From positions 1-64,000 of the forward strand of contig NZ_JARDJI010000022.1 in assembly GCF_039907765.1 (NCBI RefSeq): DNA of 64,000 nt, in the 5' to 3' direction. Source of the stretch: Aminobacter sp039907765 (GTDB taxonomy: Bacteria > Pseudomonadota > Alphaproteobacteria > Rhizobiales > Rhizobiaceae). Both the position numbers and the translations under genes were made by a program. Position 1 is the first letter of the stretch, and each line of letters starts with the position of its first letter. Of this stretch, positions 54,219-61,833 are shown piece by piece. The notes beneath the pieces were generated by a model. It worked only from the letters and a program-made list of their open reading frames with translations. It was not told where the DNA came from and did no database searches.

Positions 54219-55295
54219 ATGACAATTTCCAAGGCAGCCGCCATCGGCGGCGGGGTGATCGGCGCGGGCTGGGTGGCGCGGCTGCTGCTCAACGGCATCG
54301 ACGTGTCGATCTTCGATCCCGACCCGGAGGCCTCCCGCAAGGTCGGCGAGGTGATGAAGGGCGCGCGCCGGGCCTACAAGCAGATGCTGCCCGGCGGCCT
54401 GCCCAAGGAGGGCAAGCTGAGCTTCGCCAAGACCATCGCGGAAGCAGTGGCCGACGCCGACTTCATCCAGGAAAGCGTGCCCGAACGGCTCGACCTCAAG
54501 CACAAGGTGCTGGCGGAGATCGACAGCCACGCCCCCGCCAATTCGATCATCGGTTCGTCCACCTCCGGCATCAAGCCGTCCGACATGCAGGTGGCGATGA
54601 AGAAGCACCCCGAGCGGCTGGTGGTCGGCCATCCGTTCAACCCGGTCTACCTTTTGCCCATCGTCGAGATCGTCGGCGGCGCCCAGACTTTCCCCGAGGC
54701 CATCGAGGTCGCCAAGGAGATCTATGCCTCCATCGGCATGAAGCCGGTCGTCATCCGCAAGGAGATCGAGGCCTTCGTCGGCGACCGCCTGCTGGAGGCG
54801 GCCTGGCGCGAGGCGCTGTGGCTGATCAAGGACGGCATCTGCTCGGTCGAGGAACTCGACGACATCATGCGCTACGGCTTCGGCCTGCGCTGGGCCCAGA
54901 TGGGCATGTTCCAGGTCTACCGCATCGCCGGCGGCGAGGCCGGCATGCGCCACTTCATGGCCCAGTTCGGCCCCTGCCTGAAATGGCCGTGGACCAAGCT
55001 GATGGACGTGCCGGAGTTCAACGACGAGCTGGTCGACCTGATCGCGACCCAGTCGGACGAGCAATCCGACAAATGGTCGATCCGCGAGCTGGAAAAGATC
55101 CGAGACGACAATCTCGTGGCGATCATGGATGCGCTGTCGAAGCAGAACAAGGGCAAGGGCTGGGGCGCCGGCGCGCTCTACAAGGACTACACCAGGCAGC
55201 TCGCCGCGCAGGCGAAGCCCAAGGTGTCGAAGGCCGCCGAGAAGGCCAAGGCGACCAAGCCGGTGAAGAAGGCGGCGGCAAAGAAGAAGGGCTGA
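54219..55295 (+). CDS. cdhA: L-carnitine dehydrogenase with Lys/Ala-rich tail
   Basis: A 358-residue NAD-dependent 3-hydroxyacyl-CoA dehydrogenase-like enzyme oxidising L-carnitine to 3-dehydrocarnitine. Rossmann motif IGGGVIGAGW (9-18), then FIQESVPERLDLK, SSTSGIKPSDM, VVGHPFNPVYLLPIVEIV and FVGDRLLEAAWREAL. As I recall, some rhizobial carnitine dehydrogenases carry a C-terminal thioesterase domain; here there is instead a basic tail (KPKVSKAAEKAKATKPVKK...). The ATG at 54219 is used; earlier in-frame ATG lies in the repeat. Inverted 140-base repeats flank the gene. Confidence 0.9.
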   Translation: MTISKAAAIGGGVIGAGWVARLLLNGIDVSIFDPDPEASRKVGEVMKGARRAYKQMLPGGLPKEGKLSFAKTIAEAVADADFIQESVPERLDLKHKVLAEIDSHAPANSIIGSSTSGIKPSDMQVAMKKHPERLVVGHPFNPVYLLPIVEIVGGAQTFPEAIEVAKEIYASIGMKPVVIRKEIEAFVGDRLLEAAWREALWLIKDGICSVEELDDIMRYGFGLRWAQMGMFQVYRIAGGEAGMRHFMAQFGPCLKWPWTKLMDVPEFNDELVDLIATQSDEQSDKWSIRELEKIRDDNLVAIMDALSKQNKGKGWGAGALYKDYTRQLAAQAKPKVSKAAEKAKATKPVKKAAAKKKG

Positions 55296-55316
55296 GACGA
55301 TGCAGTTCGAGGAGGT

Positions 55317-55456
55317 CGACCCCCGCTCCGGTTTGCTGCGCAAACCACCTCTCCCCCGTTCTACGGGGGAGAGGAAGGCCGGCCGCAGCCTTGGCGCCCG
55401 TCCTCTCCCCCGGGCAGGGGGAGAGGTGGCGCGCGCAGCGCGACGGAGTGGGGGTG
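55317..55456. repeat. 140-base palindromic element, right partner
   Basis: Inverted copy of 54061-54200, starting CGACCCCCGCTCCGG and ending GACGGAGTGGGGGTG. It fills nearly all of the gap between cdhA and the acyl-CoA dehydrogenase gene, so it may separate their transcripts. Confidence 0.88.
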
Positions 55457-55508
55457 CTTCCCTGTCGGCAAAGTCCAGCGACCCCAACCATCCCGGGGAG
55501 GGCTAAGA

Positions 55509-56672
55509 ATGCATTTCGGTCTGTCCGAGGAACAGCGGCTCATCGTCGACACGACGCGCGCCTTCGTCGAGAACGAGCTCTACCCGCATGAGCGCGAGGT
55601 CGAGCGCAGCGGTCATCTCCGGCGCGAGCTGATCGAGGAGATCAAGGCAAAGGCGATCGCCGCCGGGCTCTATGCCGCCAACATGCCGGCGGATGTCGGC
55701 GGGGCGGGGCTCGATACGCTGACCTGGCTGCTCTACGAAAAGGAGCTCGGCCGCGCCAACTATGCGCTGCACTGGACCTGCGTGGCGCGGCCGTCCAACA
55801 TCCTGCTCGCCGGCACGCCGGAGCAGCGCGAAAAGTATCTCTTCCCCTGCATCCGCGGCGAGAAGTGGGACTGCCTCGCCATGACCGAGCCGGGCGCCGG
55901 CTCCGACCTGCGCGGCATGAAGGCATCCGCCGTCGAGAAGGGCGGCGACTGGGTGCTGAACGGCACCAAGCATTTCATCTCCCACGCCGACCTCGCCGAT
56001 TTCGCCATCGTCTTCATGGCCTCTGGCGAGGAAGATACGCCGCGCGGAAAACGCAAGAAGATCACCGCCTTCTTCGTCGACAAGGGCACGCCAGGGTTCA
56101 CCGTGCGTGACGGCTACCGCAACGTCTCGCATCGCGGCTACACCAATTCGGTGCTGGAGTTCGACGACTGCCGCCTGCCGGCGAGCCAGGTACTGGGCGA
56201 GGTGCACAAGGGCTTCGAGGTCGCCAACAGCTGGCTGGGCGCGACGCGCCTGCAGGTCGGCGCCACCTGCCTCGGCCGCGCCGAGCGGGCGCTGGGCCAC
56301 GCCGTCGAATATGCGGCGCAGCGCGAGCAGTTCGGCCAGCAGATCGGCAAGTTCCAGGGCGTGTCGTTCAAGCTCGCCGACATGGCGACCGAACTCAAGG
56401 CGGCCGAGCTGATGGTGATGGAGGCCGGCTGGAAATACGACCAGGGCACGGTCACCGACCAGGACATGGCGATGGCCAAGCTGAAGGCCACCGAGATGCT
56501 GGCCTACGTCGCCGACGAGGCGATCCAGATCCATGGCGGCATGGGCCTGATGGACGACCTGCCGCTGGAGCGCATCTGGCGCGACGCCCGCGTCGAGCGC
56601 ATCTGGGAAGGAACGTCGGAAATCCAGCGGCACATCATCTCCCGCGCCCTGCTCAGGGCGGTGGGCGGATGA
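55509..56672 (+). CDS. Acyl-CoA dehydrogenase, probably gamma-butyrobetainyl/crotonobetainyl-CoA (CaiA-like)
   Basis: A 387-residue FAD-dependent acyl-CoA dehydrogenase. FAD/substrate words: AMTEPGAGSDL, FISHADLADFAIVF, ATRLQVGATCLGRAERAL and the C-terminal QIHGGMGLMDDLPLERIWRDARVERIWEGTSEIQRHII. The CaiD-like and ligase genes next to it suggest the substrate is gamma-butyrobetainyl-CoA, oxidised to crotonobetainyl-CoA (or the reverse as in CaiA). This is inference from context. GGAGGG lies 7 bases before the ATG at 55509. Confidence 0.85.
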   Translation: MHFGLSEEQRLIVDTTRAFVENELYPHEREVERSGHLRRELIEEIKAKAIAAGLYAANMPADVGGAGLDTLTWLLYEKELGRANYALHWTCVARPSNILLAGTPEQREKYLFPCIRGEKWDCLAMTEPGAGSDLRGMKASAVEKGGDWVLNGTKHFISHADLADFAIVFMASGEEDTPRGKRKKITAFFVDKGTPGFTVRDGYRNVSHRGYTNSVLEFDDCRLPASQVLGEVHKGFEVANSWLGATRLQVGATCLGRAERALGHAVEYAAQREQFGQQIGKFQGVSFKLADMATELKAAELMVMEAGWKYDQGTVTDQDMAMAKLKATEMLAYVADEAIQIHGGMGLMDDLPLERIWRDARVERIWEGTSEIQRHIISRALLRAVGG

Positions 56673-56692
56673 TGTCGCGGCTTCCTGGTTCG

Positions 56693-56775
56693 ACCCTCCC
56701 CCTTGTGGGGAGGATGGCCCGCAGGGCCGGGTGGGGGTAAATATGTCTGGCTCGACTTCATCTACCCCCACCCCG
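56693..56775. repeat. Palindromic element overlapping the start of the acyl-CoA ligase gene
   Basis: The left half (CCTCCCCCTTGTGGGGAGG ... GGGTGGGGGTAAA) and right half (TCTACCCCCACCCCGA) surround the ATG at 56743. The GGGTGGGGGT of the left half stands where the ribosome binding site should be, and the right half is translated as STPTPK. Confidence 0.8.
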
Positions 56776-59037
56776 AAGCTGGCCCCGCCCGAACCCGGCA
56801 AGGGCAGGCTCGAACGCCTGCTGCGGCCGAAGTCGATTGCAGTCTTCGGCGGCTCGCAGGCGGCAGCCGTGGTCAGGCAATGCCTGAAAATGGGCTTTGC
56901 CGGCGACATTTGGCCGGTGCACCCGACGAAGGAGGCAGTCGAGGGGATAAAAACCTTCCGCTCGGTGGCCGAGCTGCCCGCAGCGCCCGACGCGGCCTTC
57001 GTCGGCGTCAACCGCTTCCTGACCATCGAGGTGATCGCGCAGCTGTCTGCGCGCGGCGCGGGCGGAGCGATCTCTTTTGCCTCGGGCTTCCTCGAGGCCG
57101 GCAACGACGATGCCGATGGCGAGCGGCTGCAGGCCGAGCTGGTGGCGGCCGCCGGTGCCATGCCGGTCATCGGGCCCAACTGCTACGGCCTGATCAACTA
57201 TGCCGACGGCGCGCTTCTGTGGCCCGACCAGCATGGCGGCCAGAGGCTGGCGCCTGGCGGGCGCGGCGTCGCCATCATCACGCAGTCGTCCAACATCGCC
57301 TGCAACCTGACCATGCAGAAGCGCGGCCTGCCGGTGGCCTTCCTGATGACGGCGGGAAACCAGGCGCAGACGGGCCTGTCCGAGATGGCGCTGGGCCTGA
57401 TCGAGGACGAGCGGGTGTCCTGCCTCGGCCTGCATATCGAGGGCTTCGACAAGGTCGAGGGCTTCGAGCGGCTGGCGGCGCGGGCGCGGGAACTGAACAA
57501 GCCGATCGTCGCCATGAAGGTCGGCCGCTCCGAGCAGGCGCGCAAGGCGACGATCTCGCATACGGCGTCGCTGGCGGGTTCGGACGCAGCGTCCGACGCC
57601 TTCCTCAAGCGCCTGGGCATCGCCCGCGTCGACACCATCCCGTCGCTGCTCGAAACGCTGAAGCTTCTGCACGCGGTCGGCCCGCTGCCGGGCTTTTCGC
57701 TGTCGTCGATGAGCTGTTCGGGCGGCGAGGCATCGGTCATGGCCGACAGCGCCGAGGGCCGGCGGCTCCACTTCCCGGCGCTGACGCCGGAGCATTATGC
57801 CCGGGTCAAGTCGACGCTCGGCGCCTTCGTGGCGGTCGCCAACCCGCTCGACTACCACACCTTCATCTGGAACGACGAACCGGCGATGACCGCGACCTTC
57901 GCGGCGATGGCGTCGGGCGGCTTCGATCTCAACATGCTGGTGCTGGATTTCCCGCGCAACGACCGCTGCTCCGACGCCGACTGGTGGCCGACGGTGCGCG
58001 CCTTCGAGGCGGCGCTGATGGCCAATGGCGCGCGCGGGGCGATCGTGGCGTCGATGTCGGAGAATTTGACCGAGGAACACGCGGCCGACCTGTTTGCGCG
58101 CGGCATCGTGCCGTTGCAGGGGATCGCAGAGGCGATGGACGCGGCGGAGGCGGCGGCGGGGATTGCAGAAGCGTGGAGCAAGCCTTCTACCTCCCCCTTG
58201 TGGGGAGGTCGCGCCGAAGGCGCGGGTGGGAGTAACCGAGCCGCCGCCAATACCCCCACCCCGGCGCTGCGCGCCGACCCTCCCCACAAGAGGGAGGGTG
58301 GAACCCTCGACGAAGCCGCCGCCAAATCCCTGCTGCGCGAAGCAGGCCTTGCCGTGCCGGCGGGTCGTCGCGCGAAAAGCGTAGCCGAAGCCATCGCGGC
58401 GGCCGAGGCGCTTGGCTATCCCGTCGCGCTCAAGGCGCTGGGCGTTGCCCACAAGAGCGAGTTGGGCGGGGTGCGGCTCAATCTGCGGACCGGCGAGGAT
58501 GTGGGCGCGGCGGCCGTCGCGCTCCTGCCGCTGGGCTCCGGGGTCTATGTCGAGAAGATGGTGTCGGGCGGCGTGGCGGAGCTGATCGTTGGAATCGTCA
58601 GGGATCCGCTGTTCGGCCCGGTGATGACCATCGGCACCGGCGGCGTTTTGGTCGAGCTCATCAAGGACAGCGCGACGCTGCTGCTGCCCGCCTCGCGCGA
58701 CGAGGTCGAGGCGGCGTTGAAGGGGCTCAAGATGTACCCGCTGCTCGACGGCTATCGTGGCCGCGCCAGGGCTGATGTCGGCGCTGCCGTCGATGCGATC
58801 ATGACGATTGCCGCATTCGTCTCCGATCATGCCGATGCAATCGAGGAACTCGACATCAACCCGCTGATCGTCTGCGGCGAAGGGCAGGGCGCCTGGATCG
58901 CGGACGCGCTGCTGGTAGGTTCAAATGGCCCCTCATCCCCTGCCGGACCTTCTCCCCGTCGTGACGGGGAGAAGGAGGATGGCCGCGGCGTTGACGCCCC
59001 CCTCTCTCCGTCATCTACGGGGAGAGGGAAAGGGTGA
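56743..59037 (+). CDS. ADP-forming acyl-CoA ligase (acetate-CoA ligase family) carrying repeat-derived segments
   Basis: A 764-residue NDP-forming acyl-CoA synthetase. The alpha part has a CoA-binding domain (about 25-150, LLRPKSIAVFGGSQA), a succinyl-CoA-synthetase-like ligase part with GPNCYGLINYADG and SHTASLAGSD (phospho-His region); the beta part is an ATP-grasp domain (about 530-725, VALKALGVAHKSELGGVRLNL). Residues about 482-520, in the alpha-beta linker, are encoded by a palindromic repeat, as are the first ~15 and last ~36 residues. In this locus it probably activates gamma-butyrobetaine, crotonobetaine or carnitine with CoA. Confidence 0.86.
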   Translation: MSGSTSSTPTPKLAPPEPGKGRLERLLRPKSIAVFGGSQAAAVVRQCLKMGFAGDIWPVHPTKEAVEGIKTFRSVAELPAAPDAAFVGVNRFLTIEVIAQLSARGAGGAISFASGFLEAGNDDADGERLQAELVAAAGAMPVIGPNCYGLINYADGALLWPDQHGGQRLAPGGRGVAIITQSSNIACNLTMQKRGLPVAFLMTAGNQAQTGLSEMALGLIEDERVSCLGLHIEGFDKVEGFERLAARARELNKPIVAMKVGRSEQARKATISHTASLAGSDAASDAFLKRLGIARVDTIPSLLETLKLLHAVGPLPGFSLSSMSCSGGEASVMADSAEGRRLHFPALTPEHYARVKSTLGAFVAVANPLDYHTFIWNDEPAMTATFAAMASGGFDLNMLVLDFPRNDRCSDADWWPTVRAFEAALMANGARGAIVASMSENLTEEHAADLFARGIVPLQGIAEAMDAAEAAAGIAEAWSKPSTSPLWGGRAEGAGGSNRAAANTPTPALRADPPHKREGGTLDEAAAKSLLREAGLAVPAGRRAKSVAEAIAAAEALGYPVALKALGVAHKSELGGVRLNLRTGEDVGAAAVALLPLGSGVYVEKMVSGGVAELIVGIVRDPLFGPVMTIGTGGVLVELIKDSATLLLPASRDEVEAALKGLKMYPLLDGYRGRARADVGAAVDAIMTIAAFVSDHADAIEELDINPLIVCGEGQGAWIADALLVGSNGPSSPAGPSPRRDGEKEDGRGVDAPLSPSSTGRGKG
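58188..58302 (+). repeat. Palindromic repeat inside the acyl-CoA ligase coding sequence
   Basis: About 115 bases forming an inverted pair: CTACCTCCCCCTTGTGGGGAGG on the left (given here as key bases) and CCTCCCCACAAGAGGGAGG on the right, with inner stems CGCGCCGAAGGCGCG and CGGCGCTGCGCGCCG. It keeps the reading frame and adds roughly 39 residues (SPLWGGRAEGAGG ... TPTPALRADPPHKREGG) between two enzyme domains. Same family as 51883-52026. Confidence 0.88.
58928..59036. repeat. Palindromic element overlapping the 3' end of the acyl-CoA ligase gene
   Basis: Contains CTTCTCCCCGTCGTGACGGGGAGAAGG and CTCTCTCCGTCATCTACGGGGAGAG (each an internal hairpin; key bases only). It encodes the last ~36 residues (SSPAGPSPRRDGEKEDGRG ...), which have no counterpart in the ATP-grasp domain. 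It is a different subtype from the element at 58188-58302. Confidence 0.78.
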
Positions 59038-59097
59038 GGGGCCAAAGGTCGTGAGGGCCATCCAGGCCAAGGGTGAGTGAGGGCAATGGAGGGAAAA

Positions 59098-59880
59098 ATG
59101 TCCGACGTCGTGAAAACCCGCCGCGAGGGCGCCATCCTCGAGGTCACGCTCGACCGGCCCAAGGCCAACGCCATCGACCTCGCCACGTCGCGGCTGCTCG
59201 GGCAGACCTTCAAGGCCTTCCGCGACGACGACGGCTTGCGCATCGCCATCGTCAAGACGGCGGGGGAGAAGTTCTTCTCGGCCGGCTGGGATCTGAAGGC
59301 CGCGGCAAACGGCGATGCGGTCGACGGCGACTATGGCGTCGGCGGCTTCGGCGGGCTGCAGGAGCTGCGCGACCTGAACAAGCCGGTGATTGCCTGCGTC
59401 AACGGCATGGCGGTGGGCGGCGGCTTCGAGCTGGCGCTGTCCTGCGACCTGATCTACGCCTCGGATCATTCGAGCTTCGCCCTGCCGGAGATCAAGGCCG
59501 GCACGCTGGCCGACGCCGCCACCATCAAGCTGCCCAAGCGCATTCCCTATCACGTGGCGATGGACCTGCTGCTGACCGGCCGCTGGATGGACGTGGCCGA
59601 GGCGCATCGCTGGGGGCTGGTCAACGAGGTGCTGCCGGCCGACAAGCTCGAGGACCGGGTCTGGGAGATCGCCCGGTTGCTCGCCGGCGGCCCGCCGCTG
59701 GTGTTTGCCGCAATCAAGGAGGTTGCCCGCGCGGCCGAGGCGATGGGCTTCCAGGAAACGATGAACCGCATCACCAAGCGCCAGTTCCGCACTGTGGACG
59801 AACTCTACAGCTCGGAGGACAATCTCGAGGGCTTCAAGGCATTTGCCGAAAAGCGCGATCCGGTGTGGAAGGGGAAGTAG
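59098..59880 (+). CDS. caiD: Crotonobetainyl-CoA hydratase / carnitinyl-CoA dehydratase (CaiD-like)
   Basis: A 260-residue enoyl-CoA hydratase. It matches E. coli CaiD word for word in several places: LDRPKANAID, AGEKFFSAGWDLKAAA, GGGFELALSCD, FALPEIKAG and the C-terminal FAEKRDPVWKGK. It hydrates crotonobetainyl-CoA to carnitinyl-CoA (reversible). GGAGGG lies before the ATG at 59098; the start at 59077 lies in the preceding spacer. Its place here ties the upstream ligase and acyl-CoA dehydrogenase to gamma-butyrobetaine or crotonobetaine metabolism. Confidence 0.9.
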   Translation: MSDVVKTRREGAILEVTLDRPKANAIDLATSRLLGQTFKAFRDDDGLRIAIVKTAGEKFFSAGWDLKAAANGDAVDGDYGVGGFGGLQELRDLNKPVIACVNGMAVGGGFELALSCDLIYASDHSSFALPEIKAGTLADAATIKLPKRIPYHVAMDLLLTGRWMDVAEAHRWGLVNEVLPADKLEDRVWEIARLLAGGPPLVFAAIKEVARAAEAMGFQETMNRITKRQFRTVDELYSSEDNLEGFKAFAEKRDPVWKGK

Positions 59881-59903
59881 GGGGTGGCGGCATGGTCGAG
59901 TTT

Positions 59904-60115
59904 CTTCGCGCCCCCCTCTGGCCTGCCGGCGATCTCCCCCACGAGGGGGGAGATCAGTCGCGTTGGCCTCTCGCCAAGCTCCTCGGCTTCGCAACGCGGC
60001 GCACACCTGAGAAGCTTGTGATTGGTCGCGACGTTGGTGACAGCCTAATCTCCCCCCTTGTGGGGGAGATGTCCGGCCCTTCGACCAGCTCAGGACCAGA
60101 GGGGGGCGCGAAGGA
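59904..60115. repeat. Composite palindromic element between caiD and the esterase gene
   Basis: The outer arms CTTCGCGCCCCCCTCTGG (59904) and its reverse complement ending at 60115 (CCAGAGGGGGGCGCGAAG) enclose two CTCCCCC/GGGGGAG stems (59933-59953 and 60050-60070). The right arm contains an extra TTCGACCAGCTCAGGACCAG. About 90 bases of unique sequence lie in the middle. It fills most of the gap between two same-strand genes. Confidence 0.82.
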
Positions 60116-60142
60116 GTTCTACCTCCACCGGAGCCTGCTCCA

Positions 60143-61084
60143 ATGACCGACTACGCCAAACTCATCGACGCCGAGACCTGGGCCTTCATCGAGCGGACCA
60201 ATTCCTACTATCCGCCCGACACGATCGACTACACGATCACCCAGCAGCGCGTGGTCTACGACCGGATGTGCCGGGAGTTCTTCGCCGGTTATCCCGATGG
60301 CGTGACGGCAGAGACGACGGCCATTCCGGCGCCCGGGCGCGAGGTGCGCATTCGCGTCTACCACCTGGCCGGCAAGAAGCCGGAGGCGGTGGTGCTCTAT
60401 TTCCACGGCGGCGGGTTCATTCTCGGCGGGCTCGACAGCCATGACGACGTCTGCGCCGAACTCTGCGGCCGTACCGGCTACGAGGTGGTGTCGGTCGACT
60501 ACCGGCTGGCGCCGGAGCACCCGCATCCGGCGGCATTCGACGACGCCATGGCCGCTTTCGAATGGGCGATCGAGGCCTATGCGCAGCCCATCGTGCTCGC
60601 CGGCGACAGCGCCGGCGGCAACCTCGCCGCCGCCGTCAGCCACGCCACGCGCGGGCACAAGCGCCGGCCGGCCGGGCAGGTGCTGATTTATCCCGGGCTC
60701 GGCGGTGACCAGTCGCGCGGCTCCTATGTCCGTCACGCCGAGGCGCCGATGCTGACGATGCGCGACCTCGAATTCTACAAGGACATCCGCACCGGCGGCG
60801 AGGACCGCACCGGCGACATCACGCTCATGCCGCTCGCAGACGCGGATTTCTGCAACCTGCCGCCAACGGTGATCATCACCGCCGAATGCGACCCGCTGTC
60901 CTCGGACGGCGAGGCCTATGGCGAACGCGTGGTCGCCGCCGGCGGCAAGGCGTTCTGGCACGAGGAACCGGGGCTGGTGCACGGCTACCTGCGCGCCCGT
61001 CACACCGTCGGTCGCGCGCGCGCCAGCTTCACCCGCATCGTCGATGCGGTCGCCGTGCTGGGGCGAGCGGAGTGGGTGTGGTGA
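60143..61084 (+). CDS. Alpha/beta-hydrolase (hormone-sensitive-lipase type esterase)
   Basis: A 313-residue esterase of the HSL family (bacterial family IV). Oxyanion motif LYFHGGGFILGG, nucleophile LAGDSAGGNLAA, then the acidic residue in ITAECDPLSSDG and the His in GLVHGYLRAR. An ester of carnitine or another acyl ester is a possible substrate, given the neighbours, but nothing in the sequence shows this. Its last ~20 codons are duplicated at 61733-61793. Confidence 0.85.
   Translation: MTDYAKLIDAETWAFIERTNSYYPPDTIDYTITQQRVVYDRMCREFFAGYPDGVTAETTAIPAPGREVRIRVYHLAGKKPEAVVLYFHGGGFILGGLDSHDDVCAELCGRTGYEVVSVDYRLAPEHPHPAAFDDAMAAFEWAIEAYAQPIVLAGDSAGGNLAAAVSHATRGHKRRPAGQVLIYPGLGGDQSRGSYVRHAEAPMLTMRDLEFYKDIRTGGEDRTGDITLMPLADADFCNLPPTVIITAECDPLSSDGEAYGERVVAAGGKAFWHEEPGLVHGYLRARHTVGRARASFTRIVDAVAVLGRAEWVW
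61024..61084 (+). repeat. 61-base direct repeat, copy 1 (3' end of esterase gene)
   Basis: The last 61 bases of the esterase gene, starting CAGCTTCACCCGCATCGTCG and ending GAGTGGGTGTGGTGA, recur at 61733-61793 without gaps and with 7 differences by my alignment. The parDE module lies exactly between the two copies. Confidence 0.9.
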
Positions 61085-61135
61085 GGCTCGGCCGGATGCA
61101 GCAGGTTGGGCACATGCGCATTCGCGGGTTCGAAG

Positions 61136-61438
61136 CTACTCGTCCAGCCGAGCCTCGATATCCATGCGCCGGTGAAGAATACGGACGACGTCTACCGCGT
61201 CGCCTACAATGCGGTAGACGACAAGATGCGATCCGACATTCGCCTTGAAATAGCCGGGACGGATACTCGCAAGGGATCGGCCTTTGCGCCTACCTGCCGC
61301 TATCTCCAGGCCGCAACCGTGAATTTGCAGCACGTATCGGTCGGCTTGCTCGGCACTCCAATGCTCGGCGGTATACAGCCAGATCGCCTCGAGGTCGGCT
61401 TCGGCGGCAGGAGAAAAAAGAAGCCGCTTATCGGCCAT
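61136..61438 (-). CDS. parE: ParE-type toxin (RelE/ParE superfamily)
   Basis: A 100-residue toxin. Features: LLFSPAAEADLEAIWLYTAEHW (first helices), KGRSLASIRPGYFKANVGSHLVVYRI (central sheet) and VDVVRILHRRMDIEARL (C-terminal Arg-containing strand). ParE toxins poison DNA gyrase. The ATG at 61438 overlaps the antitoxin gene by 11 bases, the normal coupling of such modules. Confidence 0.9.
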   Translation of the reverse strand: MADKRLLFSPAAEADLEAIWLYTAEHWSAEQADRYVLQIHGCGLEIAAGRRKGRSLASIRPGYFKANVGSHLVVYRIVGDAVDVVRILHRRMDIEARLDE

Positions 61439-61673
61439 GGCCGGCGCGCATCCGGCCAAGGAAGTTCACTGGATCGAACGGCTTGGACGGGCCGCTCTCC
61501 TCACCTTCGATGATGGCGGCGCGGAGCTGCGCCACCTGCAGCTCGTGCTCTTCCAGCAGCCGCAGCCCGGCGCGGATGACCTCGCTGGCCGAGCTGTAGC
61601 GACCGTCCTCGACCTGTCGGTCGACGAACTCGGAGAAATGCAGGCCGAGCGAGATGGAGGTGTTCTTGTTCAT
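61428..61673 (-). CDS. parD: ParD-type antitoxin
   Basis: An 81-residue antitoxin: N-terminal ribbon-helix-helix (TSISLGLHFSEFVDRQVEDGRYSSASEVIRAGLRLLEEHE...) and a flexible C-terminal toxin-neutralising part (ESGPSKPFDPVNFLGRMRAGHGR). It precedes and overlaps parE. An upstream palindrome at 61682-61700 is the likely autoregulatory operator. Confidence 0.92.
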   Translation of the reverse strand: MNKNTSISLGLHFSEFVDRQVEDGRYSSASEVIRAGLRLLEEHELQVAQLRAAIIEGEESGPSKPFDPVNFLGRMRAGHGR

Positions 61674-61681
61674 GCCTTGAC

Positions 61682-61700
61682 GATACCAAAGATTGGTATC
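61682..61700. promoter_or_regulatory. Palindromic operator upstream of parD
   Basis: GATACCA (61682-61688) and TGGTATC (61694-61700) form a perfect 7-base dyad with a 5-base spacer, 8 bases upstream of the parD start codon. Ribbon-helix-helix antitoxins commonly repress their own operon through such sites. Confidence 0.65.
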
Positions 61701-61732
61701 TCTGGCAAATTCAGCGATTTGACACGCCCGAT

Positions 61733-61793
61733 CAGCTTCACCCGCATCGTCGATGTGGTGGCCGCGCCGGGGCGTGGCGAGTGGGTGTGGTGA
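61733..61793 (+). repeat. 61-base direct repeat, copy 2 (orphan esterase gene end)
   Basis: The second copy of the esterase 3' end, with its stop codon, lies just beyond the parD operator and has no gene in front of it. In frame it still reads ISFTRIVDVVAAPGRGEWVW, against ASFTRIVDAVAVLGRAEWVW in the intact gene, and is followed by a small CTCTCCCC/GGGGGGAG element before the next gene. Confidence 0.9.
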
Positions 61794-61833
61794 TCCCTCT
61801 CCCCGGTGAACGGGGGGAGGGAAGGGCGACCCC

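Noticed and set aside
58094..58384. Possible frameshift or gene boundary inside the acyl-CoA ligase gene at the repeat
   Set aside because: The frame remains open and returns to the ATP-grasp domain in the same phase on the far side, so one fused protein is the simplest reading.
56758..58830. A 690-codon minus-strand frame across the acyl-CoA ligase gene
   Set aside because: The plus-strand gene has clear domains and catalytic motifs throughout; the antisense frame has none.
61437..61793. A 118-codon plus-strand frame across parDE ending with the esterase-like C-terminus
   Set aside because: Its first part is antisense to the toxin-antitoxin genes; only the last ~20 codons are real duplicated sequence, with no start of their own.
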